Source of the DNA: Omphalotus guepiniiformis
Taxonomy: Eukaryota > Basidiomycota > Agaricomycetes > Agaricales > Omphalotaceae
Assembly: GCA_028554645.1 (NCBI GenBank)
Contig: JAQOOI010000063.1
Coordinates: 558,001 to 622,000, forward strand
Direction of reading: 5' to 3'
DNA: 64,000 nucleotides
The notes beneath the pieces were generated by a model that made no database searches, was not told the DNA's origin, and saw nothing but the letters and a program-made list of their open reading frames with translations. Positions 1 through 11,500 of the stretch are shown here, piece by piece (position 1 is the first letter of the stretch; the number at the start of each line of letters is the position of its first letter). A program made the translations under genes and the position numbers.

Positions 1-644
1 AGGGTTTGTGTCGCCATAGTCGACGAGAAACTTGCCTGTTCTTTGTCCCTCTCAATGGTTTCTAATTCAAGTACAAGCTCCTCCAGCCTTATTAACTGAT
101 GGAATTGATACGACCAGATGTCTTCGAATGCGAGCGCTTTGTTCCGCTCCCAATGCCACCAATCAGACTGTCGAATAGTGATATGGATTGACCTGGGTCT
201 GAAGTCACGCAGACCACATAGCGTCACGAATCCATCTCTAAGCCACCACAATTGCGTGAAAAGATGAACACGGGCGATGTGATCCTTCTGTTCTTCCGAG
301 AGGCGCGCAAAGTATTTTGACGGTTCGCCATAACGTAACCTTGGGGGCCCTCTTTGGCACCAGAATACGTGTTCGTTAATTATCACGGGCAGTAGGTGAG
401 TTTCCAGATAGATCAGCCTGCATGTCTGCAGCAGAGCGGTATCGATTCGTGTGGAATAATGATAGCCAGGACGATAGTAGTAAGCATTAGAGGGAAATGG
501 TTTCTCGATGATGTCGTAGCGCAAGAGAGCGAAGTAGAAGATCCGATTACGAATTTCGGGTGGTATGCGAGTGAACAGGGGACTGCCCTTTTGCCTATTA
601 GTATTAGGGCTCACAGCGAAAACCTCAGAGAGCTTGGTCTGCAT
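1..644 (-). CDS. F-box-like protein, tandem copy 1 (3' end outside window)
   Basis: First of three tandem paralogues. Exon 1 reads from ATG at 644 down to 36 (203 codons, no stop), followed by a GCAAGT donor at 35; the second exon lies beyond the left edge. The N-terminus has the stretch SPLFTRIPPEIRNRIFYFAL (about residues 20-40), which resembles the F-box-like start of fungal 2EXR/DUF7730-type proteins. Later come the conserved blocks RSIHITIRQSDWW and LELETIERDKEQ. The ATG used by copy 3 (aligned position near 669) is ATA here, and an in-frame stop lies further upstream, so translation must start at the next Met. F-box-like proteins often recruit substrates to SCF ubiquitin ligases, but no partner or function can be read here. 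Confidence is good for a gene, low for role. Confidence 0.6.
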   Translation of the reverse strand, partial: MQTKLSEVFAVSPNTNRQKGSPLFTRIPPEIRNRIFYFALLRYDIIEKPFPSNAYYYRPGYHYSTRIDTALLQTCRLIYLETHLLPVIINEHVFWCQRGPPRLRYGEPSKYFARLSEEQKDHIARVHLFTQLWWLRDGFVTLCGLRDFRPRSIHITIRQSDWWHWERNKALAFEDIWSYQFHQLIRLEELVLELETIERDKEQASFSSTMATQT

Positions 645-1300
645 CGATACTAGTAGACTAGTTAGTATGCTGGCAGCTGGGTGACGAGAGCCTTAGAGGG
701 CTTTGCCGGTCTTGCCATTGTATTTATATGGCCACTGAGGAACCGCCACCAAACCGCCACCGTCGATTCATATCAGGTTGATTGTTTCTGCTGCGCCCAA
801 ATCATGATATGATAACGACGTCGAAGATTTCATGGCTCGATGTTGACCCAGTCAGTGCATGATTAATGAGAGACTCTCTTGTTATATGCTGACAGCCTTC
901 AGTTTCTTGCGTGAAGGGGAATATCCCAGCGAGTAAGCTGCCAGCGATTGTGGTTACTAATTACATGGGCGCTAATCACAGAAGTCGAAACGGTAACAGA
1001 CGGTAACCCCTATTAGAGGTTTGTCCACTCACGCTCTCACCGAGACTCGAGTTGGTCCTGAGAACGAGGAGGCACCTGCACATAAGTACCATGATTGCAT
1101 CGATGTATAATTTCGATAACAGAAAATGAAGAGAACCAATATAGAACCAAAGCCTTGTGCTAGCACCCAACCTGAAATCATACCAGTGACCCACCCATAG
1201 ATCAGATCTAAGCTAATCGAGCAGCAAAAGTTCAAACGTTCAAGCTCAAGCTTGGCGTTGTATTCGTCTTCAATAGATAGTAGTACAAAGACTTCTCAGA
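645..1300. other. Spacer between copies 1 and 2
   Basis: It holds the upstream part of the duplicated unit (about 660-870, similar to 3390-3600). From about 870 to 1292 there is unique sequence with only short chance reading frames. The next copy starts at the shared junction TCTCAG/ATCAAACAGCACTCC near 1293. Confidence 0.5.
809..850 (+). pseudogene. Duplicated first exon of the nucleoside hydrolase (ghost exon)
   Basis: This 42-bp open stretch encodes MITTSKISWLDVDP and is followed by the same GTCAGTGCA donor as the real first exon at 3536-3577 (MIPTSKIVWLDVDP). No downstream hydrolase exons follow. It was carried along when the neighbouring F-box-like gene was duplicated, because its 5' flank contains the start of the hydrolase gene. 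A shorter, more damaged remnant lies at about 2393-2430 upstream of copy 2. Confidence 0.75.
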
Positions 1301-2280
1301 TCAAACAGCACTCCATTTCAGGAAAACCACACAAAACTTCGTGCCTGAATCTACGGAGGGAGTTGCTGTAGTCATACCATAGTTCCAGAGCTTCAGCTCG
1401 TTGTTGTACACTGGACCGCCTTCGTATTGGGTAGGTCCCATCCATTCTTTCTTGACAAGGGCATTTCCGGTGGTACTCAGCGTACGACCGTCATGTAGCT
1501 TGTACTGCTGTCTGCTCAATCGATTGGCAATAGCATACATCTAGAAATCTTGTCAGCTGAGGGTACGAGTGGCCATAGTCAAAAGAAACTTGCCTGTTCT
1601 TTGTCCCTCTCTACGGTCTCAAGTTCAAGCGTAAGCTCCTCCAGCCTGTTCAACTCATGCAATCGAGTCGACCAGTTATCTATGAATGTGAGCGCCAAGT
1701 TGTCCTCCCACCACCACCAATCAGATTGTCGGACAGTGATATGGATTGACCTGGGTCTGAAGCCACGCCAATCACATAGTTCCATAAAATCACCTTCGAG
1801 CCACCACAATTGAGTAAAGAGATGAACACGATCGATGACATCCTTCTGCTCTTCCGTAAACTGTTCGAAATATGCAAATGGGTCGTCGCCGCATTTCAAT
1901 CCTGGGGGCCCTCTTGCGCACCAGAATACGTGCTCGTTTACTATCACGGGCAGTAGGTGAGTTTCCAGATAGATCAGCCTGCATGTCTGCAGCAGAGCGG
2001 TATCGATTCGTGTGTAATAATGATAGCCAGGACGATAGTAGAAAGCATCAGAGGGATATGGTTTCACGATGTCGTCGTAGCGCAAGAGAGCGAAGTAGAA
2101 GATCCGATTACGAATTTCGGGTGGTATGCGAGTGAACAGGGGACTGCCCTCTTGCCTATCATGGTTCACAGCGAAAACAGAGAGCTTGGTCTGCATTGAT
2201 TCTAGTAGGTCAGCTGGCGGCTGGGTCAGTGGAGCCTTTCCGGTGTATTTATATGGCCAGATCAAATGAAGCGATTGCAA
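1301..2280 (-). CDS. F-box-like protein, tandem copy 2
   Basis: Two exons, 2280-1594 and 1540-1301, joined in phase 0 across a 53-nt intron (1541-1593) that starts GCAAGT and ends CTAG. The predicted protein is 308 aa. The N-terminal F-box-like block (SPLFTRIPPEIRNRIFYFAL) follows a 50-residue extension that is absent from the other copies, because the start lies further upstream. The C-terminal exon ends KFCVVFLKWSAV, nearly identical to copy 3. There is no signal peptide or membrane segment. Without the GC donor, exon 1 would run into a stop four codons later (ASFF*), so the GC-AG intron is needed to join the conserved second exon. The family is uncharacterised; a ubiquitin-ligase adaptor role is only an inference. 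Confidence 0.7.
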
Positions 2281-2440
2281 CGAGGCACCTTCAGGCCAGT
2301 AGTTGTAGCCGTCTGAAATACGTGGATATGTCGATTCATATCACTGTCAGGATGTGACTTGATTGTTTCTGCTGCACCCATATTACATAAGTATCATATG
2401 ATGATACATACCAACATCGCAAAGATTTCTCAGCTGCTAA

Positions 2441-3380
2441 TCAAACAGCACTCCATTTCAGAATCACCACACAAAATTTCGTGCATGAATCCACGGAGGG
2501 AGCTGTAGTAACATCATTCCAGAGCTTCAGCTCGTTGTTGTATACTGGACCGCTTTCGTATCTGGTAGGTCCCATCCATTCTTTCTTGACAAGGGCATTT
2601 CCGGCGGTGCTCAGCGTACGACCGTCATCTAGCTTGTACTGCTGTCTGCTCAATCGATTGGCAATAATATACATCTAGAAACCTTTTCAGCAAAAGGACA
2701 AGTGTCGCCATAGTCGGCGAGCAACTTGCCTGTTCTTTGTCCCTTTCGATGGTTTCTAATTCAAGTATAAGCTTCTCCAGCCCTTTCAACTCGCACAATC
2801 GTTTCGACCAGGTGTCTTTGAGTGCGAGCGCATGGTTCTGCTCCCACCACCACCAATCAGATTGTCTGACAGTGATATGGATTGACCTGGGTCTGAAGGC
2901 ACGCAGACCACATAGCCCCGCAAATCCTCCATCTTCAAGTCCTCCTTCAGCTTCAAGCCACCACAACTGCGTGAAAAGATGAACGCGGTTGATGACATCC
3001 CTCTGTTCTTCCGTGAGCCCCGCAAAGAATTCTGACGGTTTGCGATAAGGTAACCCTGGGGGGCCTCTTCCGCACCAGAATAAGGGTTCATCTGCCTTTA
3101 TGGGCAAAAGGCGAGTTTCCAGATAGACCAGCCTGCATGTTCGCAGCAGAGCGGTATCGATTCGTGTGTAATGATGATAGTCAGGGCGATAGTAGAAAGC
3201 ATTAGAGGGATATGGTTTCTCGATGATGTCGTAGGGCAAGAGCGCGAAGTAGAAGATCCGATTACGAATTTCGGGTGGTATGCGAGTGAACAGGGGACTG
3301 CCCTCTTGCCTATTAGTATTAGGGCTCACAGCGAAAACCTTAGAGAGCGTCTGCGTCGATACTAGTCGCCTAGTTGGCAT
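2441..3380 (-). CDS. F-box-like protein, tandem copy 3
   Basis: Two exons, 3380-2730 and 2674-2441, with a 55-nt GC-AG intron (2675-2729); 294 aa. It has the same F-box-like N-terminus at about residues 25-45, then a conserved middle ending in RSIHITVRQSDWWWWE. It differs from copies 1 and 2 by an insertion of roughly seven residues (around WLEAEGGLEDGGF), so the three genes are diverging in their central region. It lies head to head with the nucleoside hydrolase (start codons 153 bp apart). This is probably the parental arrangement, since only here is the adjacent hydrolase exon 1 attached to a full gene. Confidence 0.7.
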
Positions 3381-3532
3381 GCTGGCAGCTGGGTGGGTAG
3401 AGGGCTTTAGAGGGCATGTATTGTACTTTTATGGCCTCGAATTATATTGTCGAGAGGCCAGCCGTTGTGGTGAGATTCTGTGGATTCATATCACAATGTG
3501 ACCTTGATCGTTTCTGCGCCCATACATATCAT

Positions 3533-4915
3533 ATGATGATACCGACATCGAAGATTGTATGGCTCGATGTTGACCCAGTCAGTGCACGATTACAATTTGG
3601 GCGTCGAACACATGGCTGAAACTGTTGTAGGGTCACGACGATGCAACCGCCATCATGCTCGCTGTGCATCTGCCAAACATCCATCTCTTAGGCATATCAA
3701 CGGTAATTTCTCATGCAGAACAGCATTTAACGCCCCACCTCTATCCTCATATCTCGTTCGACTAGACACACGGAAATGCCAGCAGCTACCATACCGCCGT
3801 CAACGCTGCACGATGTCTTCTTGCCTTTGGAGCTGAAGAAAATGTCCGTGTATATCCTGGAGCGACCAAACCTCTCTTACTTCGCCCAAAACATGATCCA
3901 GAGATTCATGGCCCTGATGGACTTGGAGGCGTTGAAGGGTTACCTGGAATTGACGATCCAGCAGTGTTGGCTTTGATAGCAAAAGATGAAGATGGTTCGA
4001 TTGTCAGAGCCCTGGATGGAATGTCAAAGCACATCAAGGAGACTTGGAAGAATGGCTCTGGATCCAAAGTCACCGTCGTTTCTTGCGGTCCAATGTCCAA
4101 TATTGCTCTTTTCATTAGCGTGTATCCTGAGCTAGTGGCGGCTATAGAAGAATTTGTCTTTATGGGAGGAGGTGTAGGCCTCGGAAATCGGTCTCCTGTT
4201 GCAGAGTTCGTTGCTTAAACGAAATTTTTTCTGGCCTTCGCACTGAATCGATTTATCTTCAACAGAATTCAACATTCTCTGTGATCGTAAGTGTGTTCGT
4301 CTGAGCCCGATACGTACATAACTGACGCATCATGTATAGCTCACGCTGCGCAAATCGTACTAGATGCCCCAGTTCCTGCAGTCATGATTCCAATCAACGT
4401 AACTCATACCGCCATCGTAACAAAGCAAATTCACTGGCAGCTACTTACTCCCGCTGTTGTAGTTGGTCCACCAGATTCACCCTTACCCAAAGCCCACACA
4501 AGCTTGCGCCACACACTGTCTACTCTGATCAGCTTCTTCGCGGACACATACAAATCTACATTCGGGTTCAACGATGGCCCCCCTCTCCATGATGCGCTCA
4601 CGATCGCCTACGTGTCCCAGCCAGAGCTTTTCAAGACCCAGCGTTACCGAGTAGACATAGAGCTTACGGGAGCGCATTCCACAGGCGAGACTGTTGTGGA
4701 TGTTTGGCATTATCGCGACTGTGATGACAGCTGGGGTCCGAATGGCAAGAACTGTCTTGTTGCAGAGTCTCTCAATGTTCGTGCTTGTGAATTTACCGCT
4801 TGGTGTTGTCCTTACGGAACCACTACTCTAGGTGAACGAATTCTTCAAGATCTTCCTCGATTGTGTCAAGCGCTGTGATGGAGTCTCTCCGTTGAACAAG
4901 ACTACAGACTTGTAG
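3533..4915 (+). CDS. Inosine-uridine preferring nucleoside hydrolase (URH1-like)
   Basis: Cleaves the N-glycosidic bond of ribonucleosides for purine and pyrimidine salvage. The Ca-binding IUNH signature is split by the first intron: DVDP (3566-3577) then GHDDATAI (from 3631). Later motifs are HGNASSYHTA, the GPMSNIAL loop, GNRSPVAEF and FNDGPPLHDAL near the C-terminus. Apparent exons are 3533-3577, 3631-3702, 3766 to about 4205, 4266-4286, 4340-4776 and 4832-4915. The end VNEFFKIFLDCVKRC matches the family. All introns are canonical except the third junction (4206-4265). The family sequence there should read AEFNILCDP, but joining GA/GTTCGT to CAG/AATTC puts the next exon out of frame and reaches a stop. 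It may be a non-functional allele, a sequence error or unusual splicing. It is convergent with the S28 peptidase gene. Confidence 0.8.
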
Positions 4916-5184
4916 GACGTGCCGTGAAGGGATGATTTGCTGGAATGCTGCTTAGACTTATGCTCAGACTCTCAACGAACGACTGCCTCAGTGTGCCCAT
5001 ATAATCTTCTTACGACTAGCGACTTTCGCTGGTCAAAGCGATAAATAGCGGCCTTGGCTGAGGCTCAGTCAGATGTACTCAATTTCCCCATATCGAATCC
5101 ATCAGCTAGCCTCATATATCCAATAATTGATTTTCTTACATATGTAGGCGCAATATACAGCCTATTTTCAAGATACTACACAGA
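4916..5184. other. Convergent 3' intergenic region
   Basis: This 270-bp gap lies between the 3' ends of the nucleoside hydrolase (+) and the S28 peptidase (-). I see no gene or repeat in it. Confidence 0.5.
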
Positions 5185-7748
5185 TCATGCAATGACGGAA
5201 GGCTCCCTGAAGGATGGGTTGAATGCTTTCCTTGTTCTACCCACATCCCTCTTCAGATTACGACGATGAGATTTCGCCTGTGGCCATTCCGCAAGCCAAG
5301 TCTTCATCGCAGCAAGTGCCTTTGTCTGGACCGCAGCAATGGTATTGTCAACTTGTCCACTTGCAGTCGAGAGATCTGAGCAATGGAAACCATCACCGAT
5401 TGCAATAGGCTGCGAGGATGTGCTTGCGACGTTGACACCATCAGCAGACACGGTTGCTTCTCTCCATGGGTCTCCTATTTAGTATTGACCGAACCATCAG
5501 TATGCAGATCATTGATGATAGGATAAATATACTGACGTTGACCGTTGGCGAAGAATAGACGATCGATGCTCACGTTCCAACCTGCATATTTACTGTTGAC
5601 GTTTGCGACACCTGCAGCCATCGGAGGAGGGTTTTTCGCAGAGAACACGTCTGAGAACATCCATTCGCATTGGCGCTATGGTATAACGAGTGATTGGATG
5701 AGTACTCGAGAATAGGTGAGGTGCAATAGACTTACGATGTCATAGGACGGCTGGACCAGACGAGTGACGACAGTAGGGTGATCTTCTGGTGCTCCGTCCT
5801 AGATACAGTAATGAGCCAAACAACTAAGATGAAAACAGAAAATCATCGAACCTGGAGGAATCCAACTTCGTTGCACCTATAAAGAGGTCAGTAAGGAATC
5901 AAATTTTGGGGCTGAAGGACTTACACGATCCAGGTCCATGACCGACCGGCATTATCAATCGAGGTGTCGGTATAATACGTTGAAGTTTGGTTGTAGGAAC
6001 CCAAGCAAGTTCTGATTCACGGACGCTCAGTAATTCTGGCAAGCTGTGAATAAATGGGACACTAACTCGGCGTCTTCGTCCCCACAAACTGTATAGTATC
6101 ATGTTAGCCTCCAAGTTCTAATATAAGACAGATGTCCAAACTTACGTCCTGCATAATAGCTCGAATTCCAGAAGGCTCCCCAAGCACTCAGAGCATGATC
6201 GAGACCCCATCCCTCTGCGGGTGCGCTAACTCCATTTTTGACTTCGAGCGCGTCACAGAAGTCGAAGAAAGTTGCGCCAGGGCCAGAGGTAGGTTGTAGC
6301 GACTGCCAATCCCAGAGGTTGTTTCGAACTGGACACAAGTCAGAGGAAAGGACGTATATGAACCAAGAAATTCTTTAACATACGAGCTAACGCCAGAGTT
6401 CAATTAGTACTTGAAGGGTTTGATTGACGAAGAGATACTTACAACCGGCAACATCATCCAAATGGGTCATGGCACCAAGGCCAAAGTTGTCCTTGATAGC
6501 TTGAATAGCGGCAGTATCTTTCCCAGTGAAAACTTGGTCAACGTGTGCGATGACAGCTTCTACATCAGCGGAGCAATTCTGGGACATGAATTGACGGATT
6601 GGTTCAAAGTATCCCCAGTAGTCCCTGAGCAAAGATTATCATGAGCCGAGCAGCAGAAGTATGCGGACGGTCAGGTTCTCTCACAGAATAGCTTCAACGA
6701 CAGCTGAAGAGGCGTACCCAGCCCAAAACAGACCTGGCTTGCTATCGTTTTCAATCAAGTTAGTGATATTCGTTTCAGGTTTGCAAAGGTCTACTTACTT
6801 CACCATAGTCCAACTCGTGAGGGCTCCGGAGTAACTTCCTCCTATCAAAATCCAAGGAGCATTATCCGGACCCAAGTGGTCTCCGTTGGGCATAGGAAGT
6901 TTGACGTTCTTGGCGAAGTATTCTAGATCATCAATAGCTTGCTGAATCGTGTGGTACCTCAAGCTTTTGCCAGAGAGATCAGAAATGGGGTTGCTAAGAC
7001 CATAGTATCGGTGCTCGAGAACTATCGCAGACCCGTTTTGTTGCTGAGCAATAAGACCGTTTATAGTCCTGTTTGTGAGATACCCAGTGTATGCTGGTCA
7101 ACATAGAGGGCGTCATTATTTTGGAGCTGAATGAACGGAAGCAATCCTCACGTGCTGCATTTGCCTCTGTGGGAAAGCGTAATTTGGTACAATTTCTTCT
7201 TTGCATACGAACTGCTACGTACCTCCGGGTGTCATCAAGATGATTGGGCCTTAAATAGCATTCAACGTTACATTCATCTCCAGGTCGTCTGCTGGTACAT
7301 ACCTCCTGCTCAAGCAGTCAGATTGCACAAAGAATCTGATAGAAAAATTTCACGTACCCGTTTCGTAAAACTCATATGTATGCCAGAACCGCTGCTGAAA
7401 TGTTCCCAAAGAAGGGTTATTGTGATCAATCTGGGGACTTCAAGGTGAGAGGTCGTTATCTGGCTGTATTCACTGCACGTACCAGCTGATCGAAGTAGTA
7501 GGTAGTGTCTAAACAAATTGAACCATGAGCATTCAACCAAAATCTCCGGCGTTCTGCTGCTACGCACTGTAAGGGGGAAGCTGGGTGCCATTGCGGCTCA
7601 CAACAGGACCATCTTCGGGGATGTTCACAATCGGCATTGAAGGTGACACCTTTGCGTTTGCATTGCGACGTCCGTCCGGAAGAATAGCAGCAGTAAACTG
7701 CGAACACAGAAGGGAGACAACCAGACCACCGAAAATGCGGGGAAACAT
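5185..7748 (-). CDS. Secreted serine peptidase, family S28 (prolyl carboxypeptidase-like)
   Basis: S28 enzymes remove residues next to proline, usually at acid pH outside the cell. The start at 7748 gives a signal peptide (MFPRIFGGLVVSLLCSQFTA). The spliced protein then shows TYYFDQL, IDHNNPSLGTFQQRFWHTYEF, GGPIILMTPGE, VLEHRYYGLSNP, the nucleophile motif GGSYSGAL (about 6830-6850), DYWGYFEPIRQFM, and the Asp and His motifs NGQRDPW and DGFHCSD near the C-terminus. The triad is therefore complete. The gene has about a dozen short exons. Between FYET and GPIIL there are two back-to-back introns (7306-7357 and 7250-7302, both GT-AG) enclosing a 3-nt exon GAG at 7303-7305, which restores the second Gly of the conserved GGP. 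The tail (KSHRRNLKRDVGRTR) is basic and variable. Confidence 0.9.
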
Positions 7749-7805
7749 GGCGGCTTCGGAGCAGTCCTCAAGAAAGGGCTAGGTAGGCGAATACCTTGAT
7801 AGTGG

Positions 7806-7813
7806 CTTATATA
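7806..7813 (-). promoter_or_regulatory. TATA-like box of the S28 peptidase gene
   Basis: On the minus strand the sequence reads TATATAAG, about 58-65 bp upstream of the start codon at 7748. The spacing is usual for a strongly expressed fungal secreted-enzyme gene. Confidence 0.5.
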
Positions 7814-8590
7814 TGCGATGTAGCATATTTGATAGACCTTGGAAGCATGATAGGATCAAGCTGAGAACCAAGAGAACCGAGGGGATACGCATGGAAAAGG
7901 TACGACCGAATTCTGCAGCGCGCTTCTGCGCGTTGTCATGTTAGACCATACTGCAACAAAGATAAGGCTGTAGGTCACACATGATTACCTGCGTATACGC
8001 CCAGTGCCCCCATATGCACGTCCATAGCATTCTGCTACATGTGTACCAGAATCACATAATTTGGTTGGCACATGGGCAATATTGCGGACTGCTACATGCC
8101 GTTAACTAGCTAACAATAGCAGACAATAGCTAACAATCCGGTCGGAATGTAAGTATCAACAGTCATCGGAGAGTGCTCGAACTGAAGCGGGCCCCGCTGC
8201 TAGCCCGGGGAGTTTAGCGAGCCAATGCTGCAAACTAAACTGTTTGATTTTGATCTCTGGGAGCGCACAGGAGCAGACAGGAGCGCATCAGTAAAATCCA
8301 GCTGGTTTCCAAGTCGGTATTCAGATACATAGCCCGTAATAGCCGAGAACTAACTTAAGCTTCAGCACCCGTTCAGCACCACAGGAGACCACAATGTACC
8401 GATCTCATCCGGATGATCAAAGCTGCTGTGTCGATTTGAATCACTGTCACTCGTGAATATGTTGCGGCAACGTCTACACAGATGTAATGATACAGATGAG
8501 GAAGACTGAGTATATAAACTGCTAGATGAATAGGTCAAAGTTGTATATAATGTAGAATGTACATGTCATCCAAAGAATCATGAAAATCGT
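7814..8590. other. Intergenic region between S28 peptidase promoter and formin 3' end
   Basis: No convincing gene. It contains short direct repeats: CTAACAATAG-type units around 8107-8137, and CAGGAGC/GGAGCG units around 8260-8285. It probably holds the S28 promoter and formin 3' UTR. Confidence 0.4.
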
Positions 8591-11500
8591 TTAATCAAAG
8601 ATACGGCTTTGGGGCCGCCCTCCATCCAGAAATATCTTACTGACAGGTCGTGCAGCGGTCCGAGCTCTCCGTCTACCATCCCTCATGCTGCGAATTGCTT
8701 GATCCAAGTCTCCACGGCCCACAGATCGTCCAATAGAATTCTGGTGAGGAGATGAGAGAAGTATCTGAGGAGACTGAGGACCTTGCGGCAGCTTGATCGT
8801 CTGATACACTTTTGAGTAACTGTTATGGATATATGAGAACTCAAAACATACCGGCTCCGAAGGTGACTCTTCAGCAGATTCGACGGTCTCAGGCTTGGAT
8901 ATTGACGCTTCCAATTTCTGTTGGTACTCGTGCACCTCCAGCGAGCATTTCTGTGTTTGTACATTGAAGTTTAGTGACACATGTAACGCAACTCGAACAC
9001 ATATGCAACTGACCTGCAGCGAGGACGAGAATGATAAGATGAGGTCGAAGAAGTCTTCTGGCTTTGGAGCTTCAGGAGAGTCCGGGGTTTCTCCGTAATA
9101 AGCCAGCACAGAGCGCAGGTCAGATTCTACTGTGCTAGCCATTTTCTTCAATGCCTCAATACTTGAGCTAACATGACTTGCGAATGGCTAGAGAGAGGTA
9201 TGAGGCATACAGAATGTGATCTGAGGTCATTTTTTCGCTCACCTGCATCACATTAACGAACAGATCATTAGGAGCAGACAAATTCGTCCTTCTGAGCTGG
9301 TCGATTTCAGTCTTGACAAGATTCAATCCGGCACCCAAAGCGTTTACTGATTGCAAAGTACTCTGTAGCGACACTGCAAAGAACAATTAGTTGTATCTGA
9401 AGACCATGAGATGCATACATACCACGAGCAGCTGCTTCTATGTGTGGCATCTCATCTATGAATGTCAATAGGGCGGGATCTTTCCGTAGTAATACTTTGG
9501 CCAAATAGTGTAGTAACGTTGGGCATTCTTCTCCTCCCTTCGCTGTCTTGGTTTCTTTCATCTATATAATATGTGAGCGCCAAGATTATTCAAGACCGCA
9601 AATGCACCTCATCTTGAGCAATGCCTCAAGTTGGAAACCACGGGCTCCTCCCCGGAAGCTCGTCCCGTTGAGAGCATTGCCGACAGCGAGAACTGCCTGT
9701 ATAAACTAGTTGGTAGAGCATCGCCTAAGAGATAAAACTCACTGACTTTGAGAACTTGCTTAAACTTCTCAGAATTCCGTAGCTGAACACACGCGGTTCT
9801 CAAGACGATCAACTCTGGCCGAATTTCTTCAATATCCACTTCGAGCTTGCGTCGATAAAGCATACAGTCCAGGCGCTCCGAAAGTCTTGGTATGACCATT
9901 ATCTAGAGTGTATTTTTAGCTAGATAAGACGAGAACAGGCATATGCATTTCTCTACCTCTCCGAAATACTGGTCTGCCTTGGCAAGCTTTCCCAGATCTC
10001 CAAAGTCTTTGATACGCATGACCTGATTATTGTTGAGTGCATGACCGAATCTCTTCTCAAATTATCCTCACCTCCTCTGACGTTGGAAGCTGTTTACTAA
10101 TGGCACGAAGATCGTCGATTGATAACTTCTTGTCGTCTATTTCGAGCAAAGCCCTACGTATATCCGGTAAAGGCATCTTAATTCGTGAAAGCATGATTGC
10201 TATCAGAAGAATTTTTCAGTCCATAAGTTCAACGAGAAGCAGTGGAGCACCTACCAATGTTGTTCGCACGAGTGATATCTAAAAGTGTGGTGATAGCTTG
10301 CCTCTTCGAAGGACTCAGCGGTGTCTGAGAAGTCTTCGAAGGTGTAGTATCGATACAGAATGTCGCTTCCAAGTCTGCTAAATCAAACTGAGAGTCTGGA
10401 ATCACATCATTCCAAATGGACGCTTCCACAACTGAATTAGCCAGTTTGTTCCAAAAGAACGGCTTGAGTCGTTTGGCTGGAGGTGCGCTCTTCACCTTGA
10501 ATGGGGTTTTAAACGCCGAAGGGGGTGGTGGTGGGCCGCCTCCAAAGCCCGGGGGAGGGGGAGGGGGAGGGGGAGGAGGACCTCCGCCCGGCGAGAGAGG
10601 ACCTGGCGGAGGAGGCGGTGGAGGTGGCGGTGGCGGACTAGTGGGCGCAGCAGTACCTGATGAAATGGGTGGGGGTGGAGGCGGAGGTGGTGGTGGTGGA
10701 GGTGGAGGCGGTGGAGGCGGAGGTGAGGTGACGCCATTAACTGGCGCATCAACCTCGAGCGGAGAACTGGAAACCACAGCATCTGGTTCCAGGATAGCAA
10801 GACCGGAGGGAGATGGTGGATTAAGTGAAACAGGAGTAGAAGATGCCGAGCGAGGTGGCGGGGGTGGAGGCGGAGGTGGAGGCGGATGGGCTTTCGTTGA
10901 GTCAGAGCACGATACAGAGAGTGATTTCTGCTTTGGAGGAGGAGGCGGCGGCGGCGAGCGCATCTTGAATTCTTTTTCCGTCTTAGGCCTTGCAGCAAGT
11001 TTAGCCTTGAGATCAACCACCTCTTCACAAAGAGCCGCGATTTGTTGGTCCTTCATTTCAAGGCTCTGAATGGAGCGTTGGGCCATCAATTCGGGGTCCA
11101 TGTCGTCCGTGTGCTGCAACTCTTCCTCTCTGGACTTAAATCGACTGTAGACTGCCTCCATGGCGCGCTTTAGATAGGATATAGTGTTGGCCTTGATCTT
11201 TACTTCATCACGGAGATGAACGATCTAGGCCAAACTTCAGAGGCTTTAAGGATACATTTAAAGTGAGAGACAAACCTCTCCTTGAAGATCATCAATCTGA
11301 CCCATGAGATTAGCCCATTTCGTCTTGTCAAGTTCTCTCTTCGCACGCTCCTCCTGTATGGGATTCTGTCAGCTTTTCATACCAGGCTGACCAAAATATC
11401 TTACAGCTTCACTGGGAAGTCGAGCTTTGACTCGTATAAGCTCGGCTTGTAAGTCACGAACTTCCTTCTCCTTCTGTATCACTCGTTGCACAAACGAGTT

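Larger units (their letters stand above)
1..3600. repeat. Tandem triplication of a ~1.2-1.3 kb unit
   Basis: The unit runs from the 3' end of the F-box-like gene (junction near TCTCAG) through the gene and its 5' flank into exon 1 of the nucleoside hydrolase. Three units are recognisable by matching coding sequence, by the shared GC-AG intron and by matching 5' flanks. The flank similarity (TGGCTCGATGTTGACCCAGT and neighbouring sequence) is seen at 781-870 and 3510-3600, with a truncated form at 2390-2430. Confidence 0.8.

Noticed and set aside
10416..11069. 217-codon plus-strand polyglycine frame
   Set aside because: It is the reverse complement of the formin FH1 polyproline tract; only the minus strand fits the family.
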